Below are positions 25,238 through 33,678 of a stretch of DNA of 50,210 nucleotides, one piece after another. How positions within the stretch are numbered: the first letter of the stretch is position 1; every line of letters begins with the position of its first letter. Under the pieces are notes generated by a model. It saw only the letters and a list, made by a program, of their open reading frames with translations. It did not search any database and was not told the origin of the DNA. The DNA lies in NCBI GenBank assembly GCA_044866695.1, contig JBIOUF010000165.1, positions 1-50,210 on the forward strand. The letters run 5' to 3'. Source of the DNA: JBIOUF01 sp044866695. GTDB taxonomy: Bacteria; Actinomycetota; Actinomycetes; Propionibacteriales; Nocardioidaceae. The position numbers and the translations under genes are program-made.

Positions 25238-26800
25238 GTGACGCGGATCCTGATGCGGGGCGGCTACGTGCACACCCCGGCCGACCCGCACGCCACCGCG
25301 CTGGCCATCGCCGACGGCGAGGTCGTCTGGACCGGCGACGACGACGCGTCCGCGCACTTCGCCGACGACGCCGACCGGGTGGTCGAGCTCGAGGGCCGGC
25401 TGGTGACGCCGGCGTTCGTGGACGCGCACGCCCACCTGGCCCAGGCCGGGCTCGCCGCCTCGAGCTGCGACCTGACCGGGGCCGCCACGGCGGCCCAGGC
25501 GCTGGACCTGCTGGCGGCGCACGCCGCGGGGGCCTGGGCGCCGGTCGTGCGCGGCCACGGATGGGACGAGTCCGCGTGGCCGGAGGGCCGCCCCTTCACC
25601 GGGGAGGAGCTGGCCCGGGCGGTCGGGGACCGTCCCGCCTACGTGACCCGCGTGGACATGCACTCCGCGGTGGTCACCGGGATCGCCGGGCGGCAGGGCC
25701 GGGTGGAGCGCGACGAGCACCACGACGTCCGGGCGGCGCTAGCCGAGATGGTCTCGGCGGGGGACCGGGCGGACGCGATCCGCGCCGCACTCGACCAGGC
25801 TGCGGCCATGGGCATCGGGATGGTCCACGAGCTGGGCGCCCCGCACATCTCCCCGGCCTCGGACCTCGACGTCCTGGCCGGGCTGGGCACGGAGGGCGGG
25901 TACCCCGAGACGGTGCGGTACTGGGGCGACCTGGACGCCGACCTCGCGGCCGCCCTCGGCTGCGCGGGCGCGGCAGGGGACCTGTGCGTGGACGGCGCCA
26001 TCGGCTCCCGGACGGCCGCGCTGCACACGCCGTACGCCGACGACGCCGGCACCAGCGGCTACCTGTACCTCACCGCCGACCAGGTCGCCGAGCACGTCGT
26101 CGCCTGCACCGCCGCCGGCCTGCAGGCCGGCTTCCACGCCATCGGCGAGCGGGCCGTGGCGGAGACCGTGGCCGGCTTCGCCCAGGCGGCCGAGCGGCTG
26201 GGCGGCCCGGCCGTGGTGCGCGGCAGGCACCGCCTGGAGCATCTGGAGATGGTGACGCCCGCCCAGCTGGCCACGCTCGGCCGGCTCGGCGTCACCGCCA
26301 GCGTGCAGCCGGCCTTCGACCGGCTCTGGGGCGGACCCGGCGGCCTGTACCAGCGCCGGCTGGGGGAGCGGGCCGCGGCCATGAACCCGTTCGCCTCGAT
26401 GAACCGCGCCGGCATGCCGCTGGCCTTCGGCTCCGACGTCCCGGTCACCCCGTTCGACCCGTGGGGGGCCGTGCGGGCCGCGGCGTTCCACCACCGGGAG
26501 GACGAGCGGACCACGGTGCGAGCGGCGTTCAACGCCCACACCCGCGGCGGCTGGCGGGCCGCCCGGATGGACGAGGGAGGAGTCGTCGCCGTGGGCGCCC
26601 CGGCCAGCCTCGCGGTCTGGGACGTGACCGGGGAGCTGCGGGTGCAGACCCCGGACCAGCGGGTCGCGGCCTGGTCCACCGACCCGCGCGCCGGCGTGCC
26701 GCAGCTGCCCGACCTGGCCCCGGGCTCCGACCTGCCGCGGTGCGCGGTCACCCTCGTCCGCGGGCGCGTGGTCCACGACCCCGAAGGGCTGGCGTCGTGA
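25238..26800 (+). CDS. YtcJ-like amidohydrolase embedded in the kam cluster
   Basis: Metal-dependent hydrolase of the amidohydrolase superfamily, 520 residues, with the N-terminal beta-sandwich and TIM barrel. VDAHAHL (62-68) holds the first metal histidines, FHAIGERAV near residue 300 a further His, and FGSDVPVTPFDPW near 400 the catalytic Asp. YtcJ-type enzymes cleave amide or related bonds, but the substrate is not readable from sequence. GTG 25238 follows a GAGG site, and the stop overlaps kamD by four bases. That overlap ties it to lysine degradation, although no such enzyme is a known step of the pathway. Confidence 0.85.
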   Translation: MTRILMRGGYVHTPADPHATALAIADGEVVWTGDDDASAHFADDADRVVELEGRLVTPAFVDAHAHLAQAGLAASSCDLTGAATAAQALDLLAAHAAGAWAPVVRGHGWDESAWPEGRPFTGEELARAVGDRPAYVTRVDMHSAVVTGIAGRQGRVERDEHHDVRAALAEMVSAGDRADAIRAALDQAAAMGIGMVHELGAPHISPASDLDVLAGLGTEGGYPETVRYWGDLDADLAAALGCAGAAGDLCVDGAIGSRTAALHTPYADDAGTSGYLYLTADQVAEHVVACTAAGLQAGFHAIGERAVAETVAGFAQAAERLGGPAVVRGRHRLEHLEMVTPAQLATLGRLGVTASVQPAFDRLWGGPGGLYQRRLGERAAAMNPFASMNRAGMPLAFGSDVPVTPFDPWGAVRAAAFHHREDERTTVRAAFNAHTRGGWRAARMDEGGVVAVGAPASLAVWDVTGELRVQTPDQRVAAWSTDPRAGVPQLPDLAPGSDLPRCAVTLVRGRVVHDPEGLAS

Positions 26801-28431
26801 CCGGCAAGCTCGAGCTCGACCCGGTCACCGTCCGCAAGGCCCGGTCGCTGGCCCGCCAGGCGGCCCGGCCGATCGTCCGGCTGGCCAAGGAGCACACCAC
26901 GGTCTCGGTGGAGCGGGCCACGCTCCGGCTGGCCGGCCTGACCGGCGCCGACCCCGACGGCACCCCGTGGGTCAACCGGCTACTGGACGCCGTGCGCGCC
27001 GACGTGGGCCTCGAGCACGGCGTCTGCCTGCCGGTGTGGGACGCGCTGGCCCGGGGCGAGGCCGAGGACCTGGCCGCCCTGGCGCAGAAGGCGTCCGCGG
27101 GCTCGGTCGGGTTCCGGCTGCCCGAGGGCCGCGCCGCCACCCGGGCCGGCGCCGCGTCCCGTCGCCAGGTCGGCGCCGGGCTGCGCCGCGTCGACCGCCG
27201 GCGCCAGGAGCGGGAGCGGCTGGTGCGCCGCCTCGGCGACCCGCCGCGGACGCCGTGGATCTACCTGATCGTCGCCACGGGCGACATCTACGAGGACATC
27301 CCCCAGGCCCAGGCCGCCGCCCGCGCCGGCGCGGACGTGATCGCGGTGATCCGCTCCACCGGCCAGTCCCTGCTGGACTTCGTGCCCGACGGGGCCACCC
27401 GCGAGGGCTTCGCCGGCACCTACGCGACCCAGGAGAACTTCCGGCTGATGCGGGCGGCGCTCGACCAGACCAGCCGCGAGGTCGGCCGCTACGTCCGCCT
27501 GACCAACTACGCCTCGGGGCTGTGCATGCCCGAGATCGCCACGCTGGCCGGGCTGGAGCGGCTGGACATGATGCTCAACGACTCGATGTACGGCATCTTG
27601 TTCCGCGACATCAACCCGGTCCGCACCTTCGTCGACCAGCGGTTCAGCCGGCAGGTCCATGCCCGGGCCGGGATCGTCATCAACACCGGCGAGGACAACT
27701 ACCTGACCACGGCGGACGCCGTCGAGGCGGCGCACACGGTGACGGTCAGCCAGCTGCTCAACGAACGGTTCGCGAAGGAGGCCGGGCTGGCGGACTGGCA
27801 GCTGGGCCTCGGCCACGCCTTCGAGATCGACCCCGAGCTGCCGGAGTCGTTCCGGCTGGAGCTGGCCCACGCCCTGCTCGCCCGGGAGCTGTTCCCCAAG
27901 GCGCCGCTGAAGTGGATGCCGCCGACCCGGCACATGACCGGCGACGTGTTCCGCGGCTACCTGCTCGACGCCTTCTTCAACCTCGCCGGGGTGCTGACCG
28001 GCCAGGGCATCCTGCTGGTCGGCATGATGACCGAGGCCGTGGTCACGCCGTGGCTCTCCGACCGCGACCTGGCCCTGCGGAACGTCCGCTACGTCATGGA
28101 CGCCGCCGGTGGCCTGGCCGAGGACTTCCACCCGGCGCACGACGGCTTCGTCGCCCAGCGGGCCCATCGGGTGCTCGCGGAGGCGGTGGAGCTGCTGGAG
28201 CGGATCGTCGGGCACGAGCGGGGTCTGCTCGACGCGCTGGCCGACGGCACCTTCGGGCTGATGCGCCGGCCGCCGGACGGCGGCCGCGGCCTCGACGGGG
28301 TGGCCCGCCTGGCCCCCGGCTACCACAACCCCGCCCGCGACCTGCTGGAGGAGGGGCGACGCTCGTCGGCTCCTCGCCACCACAGCCGGCTTCCGGCACC
28401 GCGCCGATCTGGACGAAAGGCAGGAACATGA
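26797..28431 (+). CDS. kamD: Lysine 5,6-aminomutase alpha subunit KamD
   Basis: Large subunit of the adenosylcobalamin- and PLP-dependent mutase that turns beta-lysine into 3,5-diaminohexanoate. The 544-residue protein is a TIM barrel with family signatures such as IYLIVATGDIYEDIPQA, VIAVIRSTGQSLLDFVP and LTNYASGLCMPEIA. The C-terminal 25 residues are Arg/Pro/Ser-rich and look non-conserved. GTG 26797 overlaps the amidohydrolase stop (GTGA), and its own stop overlaps kamE (ATGA), so all three are translationally coupled. Confidence 0.95.
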   Translation: MTGKLELDPVTVRKARSLARQAARPIVRLAKEHTTVSVERATLRLAGLTGADPDGTPWVNRLLDAVRADVGLEHGVCLPVWDALARGEAEDLAALAQKASAGSVGFRLPEGRAATRAGAASRRQVGAGLRRVDRRRQERERLVRRLGDPPRTPWIYLIVATGDIYEDIPQAQAAARAGADVIAVIRSTGQSLLDFVPDGATREGFAGTYATQENFRLMRAALDQTSREVGRYVRLTNYASGLCMPEIATLAGLERLDMMLNDSMYGILFRDINPVRTFVDQRFSRQVHARAGIVINTGEDNYLTTADAVEAAHTVTVSQLLNERFAKEAGLADWQLGLGHAFEIDPELPESFRLELAHALLARELFPKAPLKWMPPTRHMTGDVFRGYLLDAFFNLAGVLTGQGILLVGMMTEAVVTPWLSDRDLALRNVRYVMDAAGGLAEDFHPAHDGFVAQRAHRVLAEAVELLERIVGHERGLLDALADGTFGLMRRPPDGGRGLDGVARLAPGYHNPARDLLEEGRRSSAPRHHSRLPAPRRSGRKAGT

Positions 28432-29204
28432 CCCTGCTGCGCCCGTACGGCGACACCACCGGCGACGGGATGGTGCAGGTGTCGTTCACCTTGCCCATGG
28501 CGCACTCCAAGCGGGCCGAGGGAGCGGCGGCCCAGCTGGCGGCGAAGATGGGCCTGGACCCTGCCCTGGTCGTGCACGCCAGGCCGATCGGCCCCGAGCA
28601 CACCTTCTTCGTCGTGTACGGCGCGGTGACCCACCTGGTGGACACCGACCGGGTCCAGGTCGTGGAGCGCGACTACCCGCTGCTCACCCCCAAGGAGGCC
28701 AACCTGGCCATCCGCACGGGCCTGCGGCGACGGCTGGTGGTCCTCGGCGCCTGCATCGGCACCGACGCGCACACGGTCGGCATCGACGCGATCCTCAACG
28801 TCAAGGGCTTCGCCGGGGAGAAGGGCCTGGAGTACTACCGGGAGCTGCGGGTGGTGAACCTCGGCGCGCAGGTCTCCGTGCCGGACCTGGTCGCCAGGGC
28901 GCAGGCCGAGCGCGCCGACGCCGTCCTGGTCTCCCAGGTGGTCACCCAGCGCGACGCCCACCTGCTCAACACCGAGGAGATGTCCGCGGCGTTCCGCGAG
29001 GCCTACCCCTCCGACCGCCGCCCGCTGCTGGTGGTCGGCGGGCCCCGGTTCACCGAGACGATGGCGGCGCAGCTGGGCGTGGACCGGGTGTTCGCCCGTG
29101 GCACCACACCGGCGGAGGTGGCCTCCTACCTGGTCCACGCGCTGGTCGCCCGACGCGGCGAACGGCCCCGCGAGCCGCAGCCGAACCGCACCGGGGGAGC
29201 CTGA
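28428..29204 (+). CDS. kamE: Lysine 5,6-aminomutase beta subunit KamE
   Basis: Cobalamin- and PLP-binding subunit, 258 residues. The B12 motif DAHTVG contains His115, the base-off ligand to cobalt. NVKGFAG contains Lys126. These match His133 and Lys144 of the clostridial beta subunit with the same 11-residue spacing, so Lys126 is the likely PLP anchor. A typical B12 Rossmann domain follows, with VSQVVTQRDAHLLN. ATG 28428 overlaps the kamD stop. The last residues are Arg/Pro-rich. Confidence 0.96.
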   Translation: MTLLRPYGDTTGDGMVQVSFTLPMAHSKRAEGAAAQLAAKMGLDPALVVHARPIGPEHTFFVVYGAVTHLVDTDRVQVVERDYPLLTPKEANLAIRTGLRRRLVVLGACIGTDAHTVGIDAILNVKGFAGEKGLEYYRELRVVNLGAQVSVPDLVARAQAERADAVLVSQVVTQRDAHLLNTEEMSAAFREAYPSDRRPLLVVGGPRFTETMAAQLGVDRVFARGTTPAEVASYLVHALVARRGERPREPQPNRTGGA

Positions 29205-29205
29205 C

Positions 29206-29598
29206 ATGACCGACGATCCCAGGGTGGGGCTGACCGTCACCCACCGCCGCTACGTCCCCTACTCCCACGCCCACTACGCCGGGAACCTGGTGGACGGCGC
29301 GTACTCGCTGGCGCTGTTCGGCGACGTGGCCACGGAGGTGTGCATGCGCACCGACGGCGACGAGGGGCTGTTCGCGTCGTACGCCGACGTCCAGTTCCTC
29401 GCCCCGGTCCGCGCCGGCGACGTCGTGGAGGTGACCGCCACCGTGGTCCGGGTCGGCACCCGCTCGCGCACCCTGGAGCTCCGGGCCGTGGTGGTCGGCC
29501 GCGGCCGGCCGGAGGAGTCCGCCTCGGCCGCGGCGATCCTGGAGGAGCCGGTCGTCGCGACGACGGCCACGGGCACCGTCGTGGTCCCGGCCGTTTAG
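29206..29598 (+). CDS. kal: 3-aminobutyryl-CoA ammonia-lyase
   Basis: Hot-dog-fold enzyme of 130 residues that eliminates ammonia from L-3-aminobutyryl-CoA to give crotonyl-CoA (EC 4.3.1.14). The segment VPYSHAHYAGNLVDGAYSLALFGDVATE (about 17-44) is the active-site helix region of the Kal family, and FASYADVQFLAPVRAGDVVE the dimer strand. GGGGGAG precedes ATG 29206, one base after the kamE stop. With kdd and kamDE it identifies the lysine pathway. The intermediate enzyme Kce is not encoded in the window. Confidence 0.88.
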   Translation: MTDDPRVGLTVTHRRYVPYSHAHYAGNLVDGAYSLALFGDVATEVCMRTDGDEGLFASYADVQFLAPVRAGDVVEVTATVVRVGTRSRTLELRAVVVGRGRPEESASAAAILEEPVVATTATGTVVVPAV

Positions 29599-30061
29599 CG
29601 CACGGCGCGGCGTGTCGCCAGCCGACACGCCGACGGCAGCGAAAAACCTCGTAACCGTCCTGTTACCACGACCCCGGCGCTGACCTGCGACTTTCCCCCC
29701 ACGATGGGAGAAACCCCAGGTCAGCCGGGCGTTGACACCGGTCCGGCCGCTTCGGCAGTGTACCCCGCGTCCACCGAGCAGGCCGAAGTTGGGCACCACC
29801 GGTGACGGACAGCGCGCTACCCGGGCGGGCACCACGCACCAGGGTCGCGCGGGCCCGGCCGGCGGGGCACATCCACGGGGTGGGAACACGGAGGAACCAG
29901 GACCCAGTAGACAACGACGAGCGACCCGCGCAGCCAGCCGGGGTGCCGTCGGTCCGAAGGGTTCGGACTCCTCCGTGGCCTGCGAGCGAGGTGCCGCAGG
30001 GTAGGTTTGGTGCCGCGCGGCGGTCCGCCGCGCGGTCACCCCTCGATCCCTGAGGAGCCGC
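29599..30061. other. 463-bp gap before lnt
   Basis: Holds the kal hairpin, GTAAC/GTTAC half-sites (29651-29665), and an inverted repeat GCTGACCTG (29679-29687) / CAGGTCAGC (29717-29725). A possible promoter is TTGACA (29732-29737) with CAGTGT (29756-29761). A second -10-like TAGGTT is at 30002-30007. Short open frames here lack coding support. It may be a long leader for lnt. Confidence 0.5.
29608..29632 (+). terminator. Hairpin after kal
   Basis: Perfect 10-base arms CGGCGTGTCG (29608-29617) and CGACACGCCG (29623-29632) with a five-base loop, ten bases past the kal stop. No T-run follows. The arm is identical to the core of the 84-bp repeat. Confidence 0.6.
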
Positions 30062-31654
30062 TTGAGCCGCACCGGCCGTCCCCTTCCTGGTCTCGTGGGG
30101 CGCGCGCTCGCCGCGGCGGCGGCAGGAGCCGGCCTGGGCCTGGCCTTCCCGCCGCATGACCTGGTCTGGCTGCTGCCGGTGGCGGTGGCCACGCTCAGCC
30201 TGGTGACCCTGCGGCAGCGGGCCGGTGGGGGGTTCCTGCTCGGCACGGCCTTCGGCACCGCCTTCATGCTCGTGCTGCTGCCCTGGCTGCAGGTGATCGG
30301 CGCGGACGCCTGGGTCGGCCTGGCGCTGGTCGAGGGCCTGTTCTACGGCCTGCTCGGCAGCTGCCTGGCGGTCACCTCACGGCTCCCGCTGTGGCCGGTG
30401 TGGGCCGCGGCGCTCTGGGCCGCCACCGAGCTGCTCCGGGGCCTGCTGCCATGGGGAGGCTTCCCCTGGGGGCGGCTGGCCTTCGCCGTCGTGGACACCC
30501 CCGCCCAGGGGTGGATCGGATGGGTGGGGGCGGCCGGCACTACCGCGGTCGTCGCGCTCACCGGCGCGACCCTGGCCTGGGCGCTCACCCGGTGGCGTCG
30601 GCCAGCGCGCGCGGTCGGAGGCCTCGTGGTCGCAGCGTCCGTCGCGGCGCTGCCGCTGCTGCTGCCGGCACCCGCCGGCACCCTCGACGACGCGGGGGCG
30701 GTCCGGGTGGCCGCGGTCCAGGGAGACGTCCCCGGGGAGGGGATGGACGCGTTCTCCGAGCGGCGGGCGGTCCTGCGCAACCACGTCGCCGCCACCCGCG
30801 ACCTCGCGGGACGCGTCGCCGCGGGCACGGCGCCGCGGCCGGACCTGGTGCTGTGGCCGGAGAACTCCACCGACATCGACCCGTTCGAGGACCCCAGCGC
30901 GCGGGTCGCGATCCAGGGCGCCGTCGACGCGGTGGACGTCCCCGTCCTGGTGGGCGCCATGGTCGGCGGACCCGGGCCGCGCGAGGTGCGCAACCAGGGG
31001 ATCGTCTGGCTGCCCCGCGCCGGCCCCGCGGCGGCATACTCCAAGCGACACCCGGTGCCGTTCGGCGAGTACATCCCGCTGCGCAACCAGCTGGCCGGCT
31101 GGTTCGAGCGCCTGGACATGATCCCGCGCGACATGGTGCCCGGAGCCCGCCCCGGCCTGCTCGACGTCGACGGCACCCGCCTGGGCGACCTGATCTGCTT
31201 CGAGGTCGCCTACGACCGGGAGGTCCGCGACCTGGCCGACGGCGGCGCCGAGATGCTGGTGGTGCAGACCAACAACGCCACGTACATGGGCACCGGACAG
31301 GTCGAGCAGCAGTTCGCGATCGCCCGCCTGCGCGCCCTGGAGACCGGCCGCTGGGTGGTCGTGGCGGCCACGAACGGCGTGTCCGGGATCGTCGCCCCGA
31401 CCGGGGAGGTCGCCGAGCGGGCCCCGGTGCGGGAGCAGGTGGTGCTCGAGCGGCGGGTGCCGCTGGCCGGCGGGCGCACCCCCGGGGTCCGGTTCGGACG
31501 CGCGGTCGACCTGGGCCTGGCCGCGGTGGCCGTCGCCGCGGTCGCCGCCGGGGTCGTCGGCGGGGTCGGCCGGGGGCGTCGGCGGCCCGCGCCGCTGACC
31601 GCTCCGGCGGACGCCGTGCCCCGGCCCGCCCAGCCCTCCCGGACGCCTCGGTGA
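30062..31654 (+). CDS. lnt: Apolipoprotein N-acyltransferase
   Basis: Adds the third acyl chain to the N-terminal Cys of lipoproteins. The 530 residues have about seven N-terminal membrane helices (to 205). A nitrilase-type domain follows with the catalytic triad Glu267 (LWPENS), Lys328 (YSKRHPVPFGEY) and Cys379 (DLICFEVAYD), plus a C-terminal helix. The start is TTG 30062, supported by GAGGAG at 30052-30057. The stop overlaps ppm1 by four bases. In Mycobacterium tuberculosis Lnt and the mannosyltransferase are one polypeptide; here they are separate but coupled. Confidence 0.93.
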   Translation: MSRTGRPLPGLVGRALAAAAAGAGLGLAFPPHDLVWLLPVAVATLSLVTLRQRAGGGFLLGTAFGTAFMLVLLPWLQVIGADAWVGLALVEGLFYGLLGSCLAVTSRLPLWPVWAAALWAATELLRGLLPWGGFPWGRLAFAVVDTPAQGWIGWVGAAGTTAVVALTGATLAWALTRWRRPARAVGGLVVAASVAALPLLLPAPAGTLDDAGAVRVAAVQGDVPGEGMDAFSERRAVLRNHVAATRDLAGRVAAGTAPRPDLVLWPENSTDIDPFEDPSARVAIQGAVDAVDVPVLVGAMVGGPGPREVRNQGIVWLPRAGPAAAYSKRHPVPFGEYIPLRNQLAGWFERLDMIPRDMVPGARPGLLDVDGTRLGDLICFEVAYDREVRDLADGGAEMLVVQTNNATYMGTGQVEQQFAIARLRALETGRWVVVAATNGVSGIVAPTGEVAERAPVREQVVLERRVPLAGGRTPGVRFGRAVDLGLAAVAVAAVAAGVVGGVGRGRRRPAPLTAPADAVPRPAQPSRTPR

Positions 31655-32463
31655 CCCCCTCGCCCGGCCCGGCGGACGGGCCGGGCCGGGTGGTCATGGT
31701 GGTCCCGACCTACAACGAGGTGGACAACCTGGCCTGGGTGGTGGGCCGGCTCCGCGCCGCGGCCCCCCAGATCGACGTCCTGGTCGTCGACGACGCCTCA
31801 CCCGACGGCACCGGAGCGGCCGCGGACGCGCTGGCGGCGGCCGACCCGCAGGTCTCGGTGCTGCACCGCACCGCGAAACGGGGCCTCGGGGCGGCGTACC
31901 TGCACGGCTTCGAGGTCGCCCTGGCCGAGGGCTACGACGTCGTCGGGGAGATGGACGCCGACGGGTCGCACCAGCCCGAGCAGCTGCCGGACCTGCTGGC
32001 CGCCCTCGCGCACGCCGACCTGGTGATCGGGGCGCGCTGGGTGCCGGGCGGGTCGGTGGTGAACTGGAGCCTGGGCCGGCGGCTGCTGTCGAGGGGCGGC
32101 AACCGCTACGCCCGGCTGCTGCTGGGCGTGCCGGTCCACGACGTGACCGCCGGGTACCGGCTGTTCCGGCGCAGCACCCTCGAGCGCATCGACCTGACGA
32201 CGGTGCAGTCGGTCGGCTACTGCTTCCAGGCCGACCTCACGCTGCGCACCGTCCGCGCGGGGCTCACCGTGCGCGAGGTGCCCATCGAGTTCCTCGAGCG
32301 CGAGCGCGGCGAGTCCAAGATGACCCCCGCCGTGGCGGTCGAGTCGCTGCGCCGGATCACCCGATGGGGGCTCGAGGAGCGCCTGACTCGGCTCCGCGGG
32401 CTACTCTCGAAGCGTCCCCGGCGCATCCGTCGCCGGACGGGAGGAGAGGGGCGGGGGTCGTGA
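31651..32463 (+). CDS. ppm1: Polyprenol monophosphomannose synthase
   Basis: GT2 glycosyltransferase making polyprenyl-phosphomannose from GDP-mannose, the donor for protein and lipoglycan mannosylation. The 270 residues contain VVPTYNEVDNL, VVDDASPDGTG and GEMDADGSHQPEQL, the nucleotide and metal motifs of DPM synthases, and DVTAGYRLFRR. No membrane helix is evident; the Arg-rich C-terminus may bind the membrane surface. GTG 31651 overlaps the lnt stop, and the stop overlaps fxsA, so the genes form one coupled operon. Confidence 0.93.
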   Translation: MTPSPGPADGPGRVVMVVPTYNEVDNLAWVVGRLRAAAPQIDVLVVDDASPDGTGAAADALAAADPQVSVLHRTAKRGLGAAYLHGFEVALAEGYDVVGEMDADGSHQPEQLPDLLAALAHADLVIGARWVPGGSVVNWSLGRRLLSRGGNRYARLLLGVPVHDVTAGYRLFRRSTLERIDLTTVQSVGYCFQADLTLRTVRAGLTVREVPIEFLERERGESKMTPAVAVESLRRITRWGLEERLTRLRGLLSKRPRRIRRRTGGEGRGS

Positions 32464-32909
32464 GGCGGGTTCCCTGGCTGGTGCTGTTCGTGCTGTTCGT
32501 GGTCATGCCGGTCCTGGAGATCTACGTGCTGATCCAGGTGGGGCAGGTCATCGGGGCCGCCTGGACCGTGCTGCTGCTCGTGGCCGCCGGCCTCCTGGGC
32601 ACCTGGCTGACCCGGCACGAGGGACGCCGGGCCTGGCGGGCCTTCGACGAGGCGCTGGGCGCGCAGCGGGTGCCGGCCCGAGAGCTCGCCGACGGCGCGC
32701 TGATCCTGGTCGGCGGCACCATGCTCCTGGCCCCCGGCTTCATCAGCGACATCCTCGGCATCGCGCTGATCCTGCCGCCCACCCGGGCGGTGGTCCGCGG
32801 CCTGCTCACCGCCTACCTGGCCCGGCGGTTCACCGTCGTGGCCGCCGGCGGGGCACGTCGGTACGCCGCCGGGGACCATGAGGTGGTCCGCGGCGAGGTG
32901 GTCGACTGA
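32460..32909 (+). CDS. fxsA: FxsA family membrane protein
   Basis: A 149-residue membrane protein with helices at about 5-23, 26-48 and 75-105, carrying PVLEIYVLIQVGQVIGAAWT and LLLAPGFISDILGI-like family signatures. In Escherichia coli FxsA overproduction alleviates phage T7 exclusion by the F plasmid; its normal role is unclear. GTG 32460 overlaps the ppm1 stop by four bases. A strong hairpin follows 41 bases after its stop. Confidence 0.9.
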   Translation: MRRVPWLVLFVLFVVMPVLEIYVLIQVGQVIGAAWTVLLLVAAGLLGTWLTRHEGRRAWRAFDEALGAQRVPARELADGALILVGGTMLLAPGFISDILGIALILPPTRAVVRGLLTAYLARRFTVVAAGGARRYAAGDHEVVRGEVVD

Positions 32910-32950
32910 CCCGCGGCGCGGTCGGGCCCCGGACACCCCAGACACAACGA

Positions 32951-32976
32951 CGCCCTGGGCCAGAAGGCCCAGGGCG
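32951..32976. terminator. Strong hairpin between fxsA and rbpA
   Basis: Perfect 11-base arms CGCCCTGGGCC (32951-32961) and GGCCCAGGGCG (32966-32976) with an AGAA tetraloop, plus four more pairs after a two-base bulge. It lies between convergent genes and can serve both strands. The rest of 32910-33095 shows nothing else. Confidence 0.85.
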
Positions 32977-33095
32977 CGTCGTCGACGGGACTCGCGGCGC
33001 TCGGGGGAAGCGGGCGGTCCTTACCCGGCCCGGGGGGAGGCCGAGGCGTCGATCTCGATGGCACGGCAGCCGGTCGCCACCGAGGGCAGCGATGC

Positions 33096-33479
33096 CTATG
33101 CGCTGCGTGCCTTGCTCTTGGTGGCCCGGTGCAGGTGCGCCGGACCGATCTCGCCGCCGCGGAGCAGCTCTAGCCGCTCGGCCAGGATCTCCTCCAGCTC
33201 TGGCAGCGAGCGCCGTTCCAGCAGCATGTCCCAGTGCGTGCGCGCCGGCTTCTCCGCCTTCGGGGCGGGCTGCTCGCCGTCGCGGCTGAGCGCCTCCGCG
33301 CCGCAGCGCGGGCACTCCCACACGGGCGGCACGTCGGCCTCGGCCGACATCGTGATCTCGAACGCGTGGCCCTGCGGGCACGCGTAGGCGACCTTCTGCC
33401 GCGCGGCGAACTCGATGCCGCGCTCGTCCTCGAAGCTCTGCCCGCCCAGGCGCGCCCCACGCAAGGTGCGCTCCGCCAT
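33096..33479 (-). CDS. rbpA: RNA polymerase-binding protein RbpA
   Basis: Binds the sigma-A holoenzyme and stabilises open complexes. The 127 residues contain Cys34, His38, Cys56 and Cys59 (YACPQGH and WECPRCG), the same positions as the zinc ligands of Streptomyces RbpA. The C-terminal sigma-interaction domain is ARTHWDMLLERRSLPELEEILAERLELLR. GGGAGG a few bases upstream fixes ATG 33479; an ATG two codons earlier is less likely. A SigR-type promoter lies upstream. Confidence 0.96.
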   Translation of the reverse strand: MAERTLRGARLGGQSFEDERGIEFAARQKVAYACPQGHAFEITMSAEADVPPVWECPRCGAEALSRDGEQPAPKAEKPARTHWDMLLERRSLPELEEILAERLELLRGGEIGPAHLHRATKSKARSA

Positions 33480-33575
33480 GAGCAACCTCCCAGTCTCGGT
33501 AGTCGTCGTGCTCGTCGTCGATGAGACAGACGCCGCCGGCGGCGTCGCATGACGCGCGTCGCGCCTTCTTGTGTC

Positions 33576-33602
33576 AACGTCTCGACGCCGGTGAAGATTC
33601 CC
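33576..33602 (-). promoter_or_regulatory. SigR-type promoter of rbpA
   Basis: Read on the reverse strand: GGGAAT (33602-33597), exactly 18 bases, then GTT (33578-33576). This is the published SigR consensus spacing for thiol-stress promoters. TTGACA (33577-33572) overlaps the -10, so a second, housekeeping promoter is possible. The leader would be about 90 bases. Confidence 0.7.
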
Positions 33603-33678
33603 CGCCCGGCGCTCCCGTGCTCATGCTGCCCAGCACCGGGCCGGTTCACACCACCGCCGGACCAGGTCCAGCGGCTGC

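Noticed and set aside
29802..30053. 83-residue frame before lnt
   Set aside because: It has no ribosome-binding site, a disordered Arg/Pro/Ala composition and no family resemblance.
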